Shown here piece by piece: positions 37,501 to 52,370 of a stretch of DNA of 64,000 bases; the first letter of the stretch is position 1; the number at the start of each line of letters is the position of its first letter. A program made the translations under genes and the position numbers. The stretch is from Mangifera indica. Taxonomy: Eukaryota > Streptophyta > Magnoliopsida > Sapindales > Anacardiaceae. The stretch lies in assembly GCF_011075055.1 (NCBI RefSeq), contig NC_058137.1, positions 5,818,771 to 5,882,770 on the forward strand, given 5' to 3'. The notes beneath the pieces are model-generated. The model was given only the letters and a program-made list of their open reading frames with translations. It had not been told where the DNA came from and ran no database searches.

Positions 37501-40500
37501 AGTCTGTGTCTGTGTCCTGTGGCCAACTCAAGGTTAAGTCATCAACTAATATCAGAGCTCCTATCGGGAAGAGCAGTTCAAAGAATTTTATTGCTTCTGA
37601 GAAAGGACATCGAAAAGGAAAAGTCAGTACTGTCAAAAGTATTATGTGGGGTGAACCTGCACAAATGTTTTTCCTTTCAGAAACTAATAAAACCAATCCA
37701 GCTGTTCATGCTGAAGCTGCATTTGACCCACTTTTAGAAAATTTTCTGGGAGAAATGTGGATGAATTGGAAAAGATCTTGCATGAAATTTGAAGAGAACG
37801 AGATCGAATATTCTGAAAATCCATGGCTTCTATGTGAGATAAAAAGCTTTTTGACGTTTCCAGGCCATAAGAGTCCAGATTCTGGGTTTTGGAAATGTAA
37901 CTTGACCATGGGAAAGTTAAATATAGTTTTAGGAGATTCATCTATTCTATCTTTGGCTCTTCTTCTTCGGCAGATACAGCATGCTGTATGTTGGACTAAG
38001 GGCAATGGGAGGTCAAAGAAAATTTCAGGGTCTCCACCAACTGTTGTTGATCGACCAGGGATCAGTTGCAATGATGCATATGAGAGCTATGCTAGTGGAC
38101 TTAAGATGGGCTTGCTTAGAATACTTCCAGAGAAACATATTCAGATTGGAGTACTCGTAGCAGGTCCTCACATCCAAATATCATCGGGGAAGGTGGGGTT
38201 TCATGACAGAAGGAAATACATGAATCATTTGGGGGATTTTCACCTTGAATTTGATGTCCACAATATTGAAGTTGTTGTTTGGCCAACCACAAAATCTGAT
38301 TTGGCATCATTTACCAGATTTCCAGGATCTGATGATGCAGAATCAGAGTGCATCAGATTGTGCGAACCTCAGCTGATTGATATACCTAAATCAGATGATG
38401 AAAAATATGCATCTGAAGGGTGGATTTCACTGTGTGCTTACCTTAGATTTAATGGTTTGAATGCTTACTTGGTAGACTCAGTGGAAAAACAACACAATCA
38501 AATTTTATCATTGAAGCCAATAACTTTCCAATTAGCATCCTTCAGGTAGTCTTTTTCCTTTATGATTTTCCTCTACATTTTTAACATCTTATGTGTATGT
38601 TTTTCTTGAATTGAGCATAAATTTAGCTACATAAGGAAGGTGGTTTTTTCAACTCTTGCTCCCTGACCCGGCTTAGAAGGAATAGTGAAAACTAGGGATC
38701 TGTAATTTTATTGAAAAGTTTCATAATTGTTCTTTATTTATTTAGATTTAAATGTTTTATATTGTTCATTTTTCCTTTCCTGCTATCTTTACTTTTTTAA
38801 CTTAAACTTTTCTTGCTTGTACAAGATACTTCAATCTTTGTTTTTATTTTTTTTTTTGGACAATCTGTTAGGTTTTTCAATGGGGTTGTGCAGTCCTTTT
38901 TTTTTTTTTTGACATGAGTTAGCACATATGGATCCTTTCTCATATGAAGTTCCACTTTGTCCTGTCTTCCCATTGTTTTGTAGTATCTAATTCATCTGGA
39001 TTCATGTTTCTTTCTCGATACTTCTGATATGCCATTTTTTCCTATCTCATTTGTTAAAAAAATGTGGTGATCTTGAGAATTGTGGATTGATGAAGAGAAA
39101 CATTGTGTTTTTACTGAAAAACTATCTATCTTGTCTTTATTCTTGATGTTTAAAAGGATTATATAACCATTGCAGGGAGTATGCTCATTCATTAACCTCC
39201 ACCGTTGTTGCCTTCTCAGTAGCTTTGTGTGGAATGGCAACAGGGTTCACCATAATGTCATTTGTGGATGAGATGTATGTTTTCCTTCAGGTGATTCCTT
39301 ACTGAGACCAAATTAGATTTGGGAATGTTTTTGTTCATATTCTTGGTCTTTACTATTTGACATAGTTATACTAGAATTTTCACTATACTCCTTTCAGTTT
39401 TTCTTTTTGTGCTTTAAGTGCATAAATGTAATTGTTGAACCTTTTTCTTCTTCTTATGTTTTCTGACATTCAGTTCCACTGTCCATAATCTTAAAGTAAT
39501 TCTTGTTGACCTGATCTGTGTGCACATCATATGCTTTACAGTTTACTGCACCTTTAGTGGGCATATATGCCAGTCCTATATTAAGTCGTTTGTCACTCCT
39601 ATTCCTCTCTTTGCTGTTAGTCGCTTGGTTGATGGCAATTTTATGACCACTGATTTATGTATATGATGATGTTTTCCATCTCTATAATAAATATTCCAAG
39701 CTATGTGCTAATTGTATTTTGGGAATTAGAAACAAATTTTTGGAGGGTTAAAGCTAGATAAATAATTTAAGTCGATGATTAATCTGATATTGAAGAAACA
39801 CCATTCTTGTGAAACTGAAATTACAGCAATTGCTGCTAAGTTCTTTGAAAAACTGTTAAGGTAGAAATGATAACATACTCAATTTCTTTGCCTACATGAA
39901 ATCGCTCTGGCAGTTTGAAAGTTTTTTTGTACAAAATAGTTGGCATTTTAATTACTGATGACAGTGAAGATTCACGAATTGCCAAGCTTGTCAGTGATCT
40001 CTGTATGCTAAAACTTACTCTTTCTGGATGCTTTTTCCTTGATGGGAAGGGATGGCGCTTGGGCTCCATTTTGTTAACTGATCTTGAGTAAGTATAACAT
40101 TGGTATAATTGTGCCATGGGGTGCTTCTGTGTAAAATTAAAAGTGAGACCTGGAGAGGGAGAGAAGCAGAAGAACACTAGACTAGATGCTAGAGTTTCTA
40201 CTGTCTTTAAAGAGTCAACATATCCTCGTAAAAGTATTACACCAACACTTATAGATTTCAGATTGTTGTCCTTGTGTTTCTCTTTTATGAGACCTTAGAA
40301 TCCTTGTAATATCATTCATCTTTTGAATTAATGCATATATATATCTAAACAGTATTCTTTTCCCAGGTGGTTGTAAGCTCATTCACTTCAGCATCATATG
40401 CATTGAATAGCTTTGATTCTGTTGCATATTTTCCCTTTCAAGAATTTATGGGGCAAGATATGGTGTCCTTGGAACACAAGAACAAGGAAACTACCGGAAA

Positions 40501-43500
40501 CTCAGCACCCTTAATATGTAATAGCATTCTGATTTCACTTAATGGAACCTTTAAGCTCAAGTCAAGTGACTTATTTTTTCATAATTCTAGAATGAACAAT
40601 AAGTTGAGTTATAGGAAAATTTTGGATGCTTCAAATCACAAAAGGTTGGTCGATGGTTTTCTTGATTATGGATTTTGGATTTCTGTACATCCAACATGTA
40701 TTGACATATCTTGTGAAGAAGGGAAAATGGAAGTTTTCTTTGACTTGTCAGGAGTTAAGTCTCTCATGGTCAGATATGAGGATCATATTGGAAAGAGTTT
40801 TGATCGCTTGGTACTTGGAAATCTGCTGGTACAGCCACATGATTGCTTGCATGAACTATCCCTTTCTAATTGCATGTTTACATTGTTGTTGAATCGCCCT
40901 CATGCTACCTCCTCTTTGGGTACTGTGAGAGATGCAATTCGTAGTTTTAGCTCAGTGGATAATATAGTGCATTCTGTGGAGAATTCCCCTTTGAAAGGTG
41001 AGTGTGAAAAATCAATTGTTTGGTCTAATCGTTTTGTTCAGAAGTTAGGATTTACTCCTAGTACCTTCACACAAGCCCCAAGTCACTGGATACTTGTAAA
41101 CATTGCATTTGATGAGGTTTTCATGACAAGTTGCTCAGTGAAGAATGGTCTAATTGGAATACATCAAATAAATAAGCTTCTGTCTTCACTTTCTGTGGGG
41201 GGAGAATTTCAAACGGCCTCTTGGACAATCCAGGTGATAATATTCTGCATTAGACAAATTGATATTCTCCTTTATCTGTGTTGGCTTTAAATTTTGAAGC
41301 TAGGTTGTTTAAATTGTTGAAATTCTTGTGAATGACTAAGTGTATGTGAAATTTCATTCATATGAATTCTTATTTCCCACATTTTTTTCAATGGGAGTGA
41401 CTGTGTTGCTACTGGCAGGGTGGTCTTCTTTTTCTTGAAATGAGTACTTTGCAGATGTTTGTTCACTGCTTGTCTTCATACGTTGATCAGACTGCAAACC
41501 TTTTATCTATCTTACAATTATCTGCTGAACATTTTCAAAGCACTGAAGATGTTGTCGATATGATTGGACCATGTATGGATTTTATCAAGGAATCTGCCCA
41601 AGGAACACTTACATCTCAAAGAACCAGAAGAGAACTGCTGGAAGCTTTTGTTGTAGATGTGTCTCAATTTTCTGTTGTTCTTGTAATTGAAAATGAATCT
41701 GGTATATATATTTCCTTCTTAGCTAGTCCTCCAATCTAATTATCCTAAATGAATTTAGATAATTGATCCAGTTCTGCAGGGTGTGTTCGGGAACTTGTGC
41801 TTGAGATTGATGCTCATATGGAACTAGGGATAACAAACTTGCAAAAGAAGTTCAAATTTGAGCTTTCCTGCTTATCAATTCTTTCTCAATTCCTTCAAGA
41901 AGGTGTGGAAAATGAACTTCAAATTCCCCATTTCTCTTCTGTCACAACAAATGAGTTGTTATCTGGTTCTGTCGTTGGAGAAGGCACTGTAACAGCTCAG
42001 TATAATGATAGGAATCATCCATGTGATGCTGCAAGTTGTTCAAAGGTTTCTGTCTTTGAGAATGAATTTGCCACCGAGAATTGTGCTTCTCAAGTCTTTC
42101 ACTTAAGTCATCAAAACCATATCTTGAAACACCTGGGTGCATTTATATTAGTTGAGAAAGTTGAGAATAATTGGTTCGGGAGAGGCTCTGTTTCAGGCTT
42201 TGATATGACAGTTTCTCTGTCTGAATTGCAGGTGAAATGTTTTTCAGTTGCCTTTTATTAATAAATATTTAATATCATTATTATTAAGATTGTAAGTACC
42301 AGCACTTTTCATGCTTCTGAGCTGTGATTAATATCATTGTAGAAGCATATGTTTATCTTGTTTCTAGGTTAGGGGCCTGCATGGTTTCATGATCTAACAT
42401 GGTATTTTACATCAGATGATTCTTTCCACAATTTCATCTTTCTCTGAGGCATTCAGCAGAAAAATGGCTAGTGAAACAACAAAAAGGCTCCATTCCAATA
42501 ATCAAGAAGCCTACAACAGTTTGAAAACTGTGGTCCCGGATGGTAAAGATCTCTAAGGCTTAAAATCTCTTGCATTCAATTTTTTGGAACTTGAACCAAA
42601 TGCAACTTATGATTTTGTATAGGAGCCATTGTTGCAATTCAAGATGTACACCAACATACATACTTTGCAGTGGAAGGTGGAGAAAATAAGTATACACTTG
42701 TGGGTGCACTTCATTATTCTCTTGTTGGAGAAAGGGCTCTTTTCAGGGTAAGAAATTCAGATTACATTGCATTTCCCTCAAGCATGAGGGCTTTGGTAGT
42801 TAGAAGTTATTTTTTAGTTTGTATTTTTGTGTTCTGAGTTGTTGTTACATACAGGCAATTTCTAGAGGCTTTGTGCTTCAATTTTGAAGTTTTTAGACTT
42901 AAAATGCCCTGGTAGTTTGGTGGCAAGATTATCTGATATTTAATTTGGTGAAGCAAAGATAGGATTTAGAAAGAATTCCAAGTTGACTGCAACATATTTG
43001 CTTGTCAGATAGTACAGCTTCAGGCATACTTTTGAGGTTATCCACCTCCATGTGGGAAGTTGTTAAGGATTTTGCACCCCAGTGGATCAATTAGCATTTT
43101 CTTGAATTATTCCTTGATCTATGGAGGGTCTTGGTACAAAGAAGGATAACCCTGTAAATGTGGAACAAATATATTTGCCTAATTAGGAAAACAACTTTTC
43201 TAATTAGTTTCCCATTATAAGAGAATTTTCTGAATTCCCAATATCATCATATGGTATTCCCTAAAAGATATTTTAAGAATTACCTCTACTACCAACAATT
43301 CATTTACAATCATGCTTTTATGTGAGTTGTTGTTTATAGTACTTCAAATCTCTGTTGATTGTTTACACTATTACCTCTTCTCAAACTTATGTGTAGGTCA
43401 AATACCAAATCCAAAGGAGATGGAAGTCATCAGTTTTGTGGTTCTCTTTGATATCATTGCATGCTAAGAATGATTCAGGAGAACCTTTGCGATTAAATTA

Positions 43501-46500
43501 TCGTTCTGGGTCATGTTTTGTTGACATTTCCAGCGCTGATGACAGCAAGTGGGCACTATGGAGAACTTTATCTTGTGACTCTGAGAGTTATAGTGGTGAT
43601 GTGGACTGGGAGCCTTGCAATCAATTGGTCAAAGATACCTTTTACCTTGTAAATAAGAAGAATGAATGTGCTGTTGCTTTCATTGATGGGGCACCAGAGT
43701 TTGTTAGAAAGCCAGGAAATCCATTCAAGTTCAAATTGTTTGATCACCTTTCTATGACTCGCTACTCTGTAGTGTCAGATGGTTATTCTCGAGATGCCTC
43801 TGGTACTAATCTGTATCATATTGAACGTGATGATGAAGGGAAGACTTCTGGGAAGAGTGGGGGTCTTCCTTGTATTGATATTACAGTTGACAAAATTTCT
43901 CTGACAATTGTCCATGAACTTTTAGATACAAAGGACAGGCTCCCACTACTTTGTGGTTGCATTAGTGATACCCAACTAACTGTACAAATTCTACCTACTA
44001 AAGCCAGGGTTATAAACACATCAAGGGCTTTGTTGTCTTACTTTGATGGCCAAAGAAGTTTATGGTAAGAACTTATTTCCAAATTCAATTTGAGAGTAAA
44101 ACTAATTTTATATCATTGTTACTTGCCTTTTATTTCAAATTTATTTCCCATTCTGATAACTTTTTTGTTTTCTTTGATTTTGTATTTGTAGGAGAGAACT
44201 TGTTCAACCCGTTGAAGTATGTGTTTACTATCGTTCTAGTTCTGAAATTCAGGGTTCAGAAAATTTTGCACATAAAGTGCCTCTTCATATATATTGCAGA
44301 ACTGAGGTCAGAGTTTTGTTCTTTCAGATTTTGTTTTCTTTCAACTCTTTTTGCCATTTTGGAATTGTCTTAACAATTTGTTTTGTGATATTTTCAGATC
44401 AATATATTTCTAACTGAGCTTTCATTGGACATTCTTCTGTTTGCTATTGGAAAATTAAATCTGGCTGGTCCTTATATAATCAGAAGCTCTCGGATTTTTA
44501 CCAACTTTTGCAAGGTCTGCTGCTCAATTATGTTGTTGGTTCACATAACCATCTTTCTTTCCCCACTACTCTCTCTATGTGTGTGTGTGTGTGTGTGTGT
44601 GTTGTGGGTTGGTTTTCTGGGTTATTATTATTATAATTTTATTGATACATGTAATTTGACCCTTCTATTTTGTGATGATATTGGATTTGTTCTTTTTTCT
44701 TTTGCATTAAATATCTGATTATGGTTTCTCTCCTGCTATTCTCTCTCTGTCTGTATTCTCTTTCATTTTGTGTTTATTTTATATTCTTGATTCTGACTTA
44801 GCAAATTTGTATCCATGGCAGGTGGAGAATCAGTCAGGTTTAAACCTTCAATGTCTATTTTACAATCAGCAAAGTGTGATAGTAGGTAGAAAACAGTCTG
44901 CTTCCATTTTCTTGAGGTGCTTCTCTGAACTACATAAATCATACTTTACGCCAGTAAATATTCCATTTGCTGTCAGCTTGATAGTTTGAGAATACCCAGA
45001 AAATAGTCAGCTTTCATCTGGTCTTCTCTGTCCTCTGCTCTCTTTGATTTTGGATATTTGTGTGAGTGTGAATACTTATATACATCTAGGGAGACATATA
45101 TATGGTTTAAAGGCTATGATAGGATTTTCAGAAGAAATTTGTGCTTAATACTGAAAAGGTTCTGGTGTTTGTATTTACAATAAATAGGCATGGTTATTTA
45201 AAAACATATTTTATTTCTGATTAGTAATTTACTTGTAGTTTGCAAGCATTTGGGATCTGACATGCATATATGTTTTTAAGGCACTCAACTTTAGCAAATC
45301 AGCCTCCAGATATTGCATCGGTTGTTTCAATCCAACTTTTTGCGCCTGGATCTATTACAACGTCTTCGATTAATCTTTCCCTTTTAGAAGCTCAGTCATT
45401 TGCTTGGAGAACTAGAATAATGTCAGCCCAAGGTATGTAGATTCTTTGTCTTTCTTCTGCGACATAATTTTTGAAGAAGCTTTTTAGATATTCATTGTAT
45501 CATTTGGATCTTTCCAGTCATCCTTAAAATATTTGGGTATAGATGTGTTGTTGTGGATCTATATTTTATGGTTCTCTTGCCCTATCAATTATTAGTCAAA
45601 AGCTGCTGCCTATGCTGCGGCTAAACCTGTTTGTCACATATGGATTCATCCCTAGACTTCTAGTTTAGCTGCAGATATTGAAGACACAAAGAGGCAACTC
45701 TTGATACATGCATCTGGCACAGACTCCCGGATAATATAAATTGCCTCTGGAACCATTTTCAAAGATTTCTCTAGTTACATTGGGTAGGAGTGAATGTGAT
45801 CATAATAAACCACTGTGAATCTCAGTCTTCTTTGTTACTTCTCAATCAATCAGCTAATTTTCACATGCAATATTTTTGTTGCCACAGATGAAAATAAAAA
45901 TCAAGATACTTTAACTATAACCTATTGTTTTCTTCTGTTCTTGAACAGATTCAAGAACTTACCCTGGGCCATTTCTTGTGGTAGACATTTCAAGGAAATC
46001 TGAGGTACTTGCTCAAATCTCTTGCTCTATACTTTCAGCCTAGTTCACTACTGGCTGCATTTCAACTTTGATTAGTTCTCCTTTCTTTAATCTTGTGCAA
46101 ACTTGTAGGATGGCCTGTCAATTGTGGTTTCTCCTCTGATAAGAATACATAATGAAACGGGATTCTCTATGGAGCTACGTTTTCGACGAACTCAAGAAAA
46201 TGAAGATCAATTTGCATCTGTTTTGTTGAAGCCAGGAGAAGCCATTGATGACTCCATGGCTATGTTTGATGCTATAAATTTGTCTGGTGGGTTGAAGAAG
46301 GCATTGACATCTTTAAGTGTTGGTATGCTTTGGTAACGCCAATATTTGAGCTGTATTTAAGTACTGCAATAATTAAGCTGTTATGTGCCTGAATATCTTC
46401 ATGTTCCTTGTCTCACTGTTTTCTGCTTCTGCATGTTGAAGTTTGATTTTGCCACACAAAAAGAAATTTTGATGAAAATAATTTTGATTTTCTAGATAGG

Positions 46501-49500
46501 ATTTTTATTATCTTGCTTCATTATTTGTATTCTTTGTGGTGATTAGAACTGAACTGGTTGAAGTCTTCCTAGCATGGTGGTAAAGGGTGGGATTGGGACA
46601 TAAGGTTTGGATCTTGATGCTGACCAATATAAATCTCACAGAGTCATTTATTCAAATGACGGAGTTTTGCTGGTTTCTGGGCTTTTTTACAATACATTGC
46701 TCTTAGCAGTAATTAATAAGTTTTTGCTGATTGTCTATTTTGTTTTGACAAATTCATCTTTCCCTTTTCAATTTGAAGGCCAAAAGAGAAAAATAAAATT
46801 CAGATGCATGTATTCTCTCTTCTTTCTTAATTCTTGTAAATTGTGTTTTTCTCCTGAAACTTTTTGGTTTGGAAATAATTTGTAGGAAACTTCTTGTTCT
46901 CTTTTAGACCTGAAAATCCAGATAGCTTGATGAGCTCAAAGAGTGTACTTTCAGCAGAATGGTCAGATGAGCTCAAAGGTGGAAAGGCTGTTCATCTCTC
47001 TGGTATATTTGATAAATTAAGCTATGAAGTCAGAAAGGCTTTAGCTGTTGAATCAGAGAAATATTCCTTTAGCACTGCACATTGTGCTCTCAAATCAGAT
47101 GATGTGCATGTTTCAAACATGCATTTTCTAATTGAAAGCATACGAAGAAATGTGCCTATTATAGATCCTGATAAATATGGTGATCGGGTTGAGAATAGAA
47201 ATTTGCCTACCGCATTACAAGAGCAGAAGGAAATCTTTCTTCTACCTACCATGCAGGTGTCCAATCTATTGCATTTGGAGATACAAGTGCTTTTGACTGA
47301 GACTGGTAAAGAGCAGAAAATGAACTTCAATAATATTTTTTGTATCATACCACAAACTTTTATTCCATTCTTTTGCAGATTTGTCATCCATTAGTAGCTC
47401 TGGAAACATTGGGAAGCAGGCGACTATACCATGTGGATCAACAGCCGATTTTTATGTTAATCCTGCCATAATGTACTTCACTGTTACTTTAACTGCTTTT
47501 AAATCAAAGTGCAAACCGGTAAACAGCAGTGATTGGGTAAAGAAGTTAGTTAAGCATAAGAACGAGGTGCATTGTTTGGACATTGATCTGGATTTTGGTG
47601 GTGGAAAGTATTTTGCTTCCTTAAGATTGTCTCGTGGGCAGAGAGGCATATTGGAGGTTGTTGCTCAATGACCATGCATAATTTTTAATATTCATCTGAC
47701 GTATCTTGTCATGAATCTTTCTATAGTCAATGCACCTTGTCATCTAGTTGGTATGCTAAACAGCTTATGTTTTTGCAGGCTGTTATTTTTTCAGCCTACA
47801 CCATTAAGAATGAAACCGATGTTTCACTATTTCTCTATGCTCCTACTCAGAAGCCTTTATCAAGGTAGTCACTGAATGAACTGATGAATGGTTAATGAAC
47901 TCTTTTAGAATAGATGAATTGTCTGTCCTTGTCAATGCTACATTGTTATGAATGTTTGCAGATGTGAGGTTGAGAAATTTGGTTTCATCATTCCTCCTGA
48001 GATGGGATTATCTTTGGCCCCTAAGTTAACCGCATCATGGCTTTTAAGGTGAGATTAAGTGGATGAACTGGCTACATGAATGCATAAAGTTTGTCTTCTT
48101 CCTGTATGATGCTAAAAATTGCTTGATCTCTGCCAGATCCCACAAAGTTAGGTTCAAATTGTTTGAAGATCATTCATCTGAGGTACTGTTAGACTTGGAT
48201 GCATTATCAGGTCTTACAGAGATAAACTTGGAAGTAGAGGAAATATCTGGAGTCAAGCATATCAGCAGATTTGGAGTGTCTATGGGACCGTCTTCAAGTA
48301 AAGTGCTTGTTCCATCACAAACAGCAACTATTGTCCCAAGACATGTTGTTGTTAATGAGACAGAACATACTATTATTGTTCAACAGTGTTATTTGGAGGT
48401 TTGCTCTCAGTGCTTCAGTTATTTACTTCTCATTTATTTAACATCTTGGGTAAATCTTTATGGTATTTCCTTAACTCCCACCTTTCTTTTGGAAAGGATG
48501 ACATGGCAGGCATGTTTCACATCAGTAGCAAACAAAGAACAACATTACAGTTGCGTGATGGAGTCAACAAGAAGAGAGAATTCAGTTTATTTGAGAATAT
48601 TATCAGAAAACACAGAAATGGTAATGATAAATCAATGGTGTTTATCCAGTTTCGACTGGCTGAATCTGAATTGGGTTGGTCAGGGCCATTATGCATATCT
48701 TCACTGGGACGCTTTTTCCTAAAATTTAGAAAACAATCTGGTCAAGTGACAGAACCAGACAACAATGTAACAGAATTTGCTAGTGTTCATGTGGCAGAAG
48801 AAGGGTCTACTCTTGTTGTGCACTTTCACAGACCACCAATTGCCAATCTACCATATCGGATCGAGAACTGCTTGAATTGTGCATCTATTACTTACTATCA
48901 GAAGGTTCTGACGTTTTCCCATTTCCCTTGTGTTTCTAATGTTAAGTTGATGTGGAATGGAACTAATATTATGCATGTCTTAATTGTTTTTCAACTATTG
49001 CTGGAGAGTTTTCCAGGATTCTTCAGAGCCAGAAGTTCTTGGATCTGGATGCAGTGTTGATTATGTCTGGGATGATTTGACTCTTCCTCATAAGTTAGTT
49101 GTTCTAATCAACGGTAATCGATGGCCTTGTTACTTTGTTTTTCTTCTGTTCATAATGTGTTAATGTTTCTGATATTCCATAATGACATCTTGGAAATCAG
49201 ATATTAAAATCTGAGATCTTCTATTCATAATGGACTTGTTACAAATTTAGTGGCCTCATTATGGTCTTAGAATTGTTGTGTACTTCAATCTATGAAGATA
49301 GTCATCTATCAATTACTACATTAAAATATCACATGCCTGTGAAGTCATCTTTTGGATGTTTGGTATAGGGTTGTTACTGAGCATTCCCTGCTTAAGAGAT
49401 TAGCTTGATCTGAGTACAATTCTTTATACACATTTAAGAATTTAGCTTCCAGTTCCACTGCAGTGTTTTAATGGCCATTAATGAGAAACATTGTAAGCTC

Positions 49501-52339
49501 AGGTGTCCAGTTTACTACTTCATTTTCCCTCTTCTCTTTTCAGTTGATCTTGGGTAGCCGTATTGGCTTAAATGTTGGTCCCCATAGCTTGATGTTACAT
49601 TATGGTTGTTCTTTTTTGTATCTGCATTCTCAGATGTTTTCAAATGAGTACACAAATCTGGGAGTAGATTATGTGACCATTCCTATGCCAATGTCTTGTC
49701 CAACATGGTCATTTCACAAGAAATGTCTATGATATCTCTAATAAGATAGCATGTATAGCTTGGATTTTTTTTTTGATTGTGGGCATGCTAAAAGACTAGT
49801 GTATTAATGGGCTATGTTGATTTCAATTCTAGATACACATACATTGCGTGAAATTAACTTGGACAAGGTGCGGCCATGGAAACCCTTTTACAAAGTTAAG
49901 CAGCATAGAGGATTGGCATCTCATTTACTTGTGGGAAAAAAAATGGGAGACCGTATAGCTAGTTTTGGTGAATTAAATGGAATAGAGATGAGAAAGGTGG
50001 GATATGAAATATGCGCAGATGGTCCTACACGGGTTTTACGGATATGCGAGTTTTCAAATGACCATAGGGGTGACAGATTATCTCAGTTCTGTGCCAAGAT
50101 TCAGCTAAGAATATCCCATTTTGCGATCCACTTGCTTGAACATCGAAAGCAGGTTTATATTAATTATATTAATCTTTTTCAAGTAAACCTAAGTCTGATT
50201 TTTTAATTTAATGTTCTTAACTCTTTGTTTATTGTTGTTACATTACAATTTGACCTGAAAAATTGATGCTGAAGTTTGTATATTTGAGTTATAACACATT
50301 TGATAACTGAAATAATTAGCCCCTCAACTAGCAACAAACACAACTTTCATCTATACAATAGCAGGGGTTTGAACACAAATTACTTAACTTTGATATCATG
50401 CTGAAGGAAATTATCTATACTTAAATTTTGAGTTCATAAGAGACTAGCAGTAATATTTAAGTTCTAACAAGCTTCATTAAGTTTGCAAATCTACTATACT
50501 TTTCCATTCAAAAGATTTCTCATTGGGGTAATCACTAATCTTGTTTGTTTTTTTTTTTTTTTAAATAGCTTGAGTGATACTTTTTAATAGATGAAATTTT
50601 TACTGTGATGGATAAATGGGGTATCTGTTTCATCCAATTTACCATCACCTCCTGGTCTTTTCTACACTTCTTTTCATGCTTTTAAACTATTTGATGTGAT
50701 TCTATGAATGATAATGAGCTGTAAAATAGTTGTCTAATCATATCTATTGTCCATTATATGACTATGTTAGCACTGAATAGGAAAAAACCTCCAAACTCAG
50801 TTTAGCATATTAGTTATGAGCTTATGTTTTCACCTCAAAATTAGATAAAGTTACTGCTAATGGAAGTGTGTTGTGGAGGTGACATTGACCTAGTACTGAT
50901 TATGCGGGAAGGATTGATTTCAAATGGCATGAGATTTTGAAGCCATGGATGGCGTTTAACTATTCATTTTGATTTGATTTACAATATTTTGAAGGACTTA
51001 GATGAGGTTGATGCGACATTTTATACACCAATCTTGGTTGCAAGGCTTGCGAATATAAATCTGGATTCTATTTTTACTGATAGGCAGAAATATAACCAGA
51101 TTTCTGTGCAGGTAATTATTATCCAGTGTCAACTGTTTTCTATAGTGATGCTTGAAGCAAATATTTCTATATATTCCTGATAGTACCTCAATTTCATCAA
51201 TACAGTCATTGAATGTTGAACACAAGTGGGTTGGAGCTCCTTTTGCTGCAATGATTCGGAGACATGAATTGGATAATAGTGACTCAAATGAATGTGTTCT
51301 CAAAATTGTGTGTGTCCTGCTTTCAACTGGCTCCAATGTTCAGCAAGTTAAATACTCATCAATTGTTCTGCAGGTAGAATCAGGAAGTCCCACGCCAGCT
51401 TTTCCTTTCTTTACTGTATTTATTTCTTTGGTGTTGTTTGATTACGATATTTCTGTTGACTGTTAGTAGAATTAATAATACGGCTAAATTTTATGGTATG
51501 TAGAAATACATGCATTTACTGTGTAGCCTAAATTTTATAACCTCATCATGTGCAGCCTGTTGATTTGAACCTTGATGAGGAGACATTAATGAGAATTGTC
51601 TCATTTTGGAGAACATCAGTCGCTGACTCAAATACTAAGAGTCGGCAGTTTTACTTTGATCATTTTGAGATTCACCCAATAAAGGTTGAAGCATTTTCTT
51701 TGTCCTTTCTTGACTATGATGTTTAGTTGGAATCTGGCTTTACCTCTTTGTTTCTATGTATTTTTAGATCATTGCTAACTTTCTTCCTGGGGACTCTTAT
51801 TCAAGTTATAACTCAGCTCAGGAGACCCTTAGGTCATTACTGCATAGTGTAGTAAAGGTGGGACAGAATCTCTCTATATGTATGAGATTTGGGTTTGTTT
51901 ATCCTTAGATACAAGAAATTTATGTCTATTCCATTAAGGCATGAGTTGATTTTTCACTTGTAGGTACCCTCCATTAGAAATATTGTTGTAGAGCTGAATG
52001 GCATCCTGGTTACTCATGCTTTGATTACAGCACGTGAATTATTTAGTAAATGTGCACAACATTATTTATGGTAATCCATTTATGTATTTTTTTTTCTGTT
52101 CTTGATCCATTTAGCTCATTAAAACATGCCTAAATTTTGATATCATTATCAGGTATGTCATGAGGTCGATCTACATTGCTAAAGGAAGCCCACTGCTTCC
52201 ACCGGCTTTCTCTTCTATTTTTGATGACTTGGCTTCATCTTCTTTAGATGTCTTCTTTGACCCTTCCCATGGATTGATGAATCTTCCAGGTTTCACATTA
52301 GGTAACTGCTTTAAATGGTTCTCTCTCTCCATCTATATT

Positions 52340-52370
<31 letters not shown>
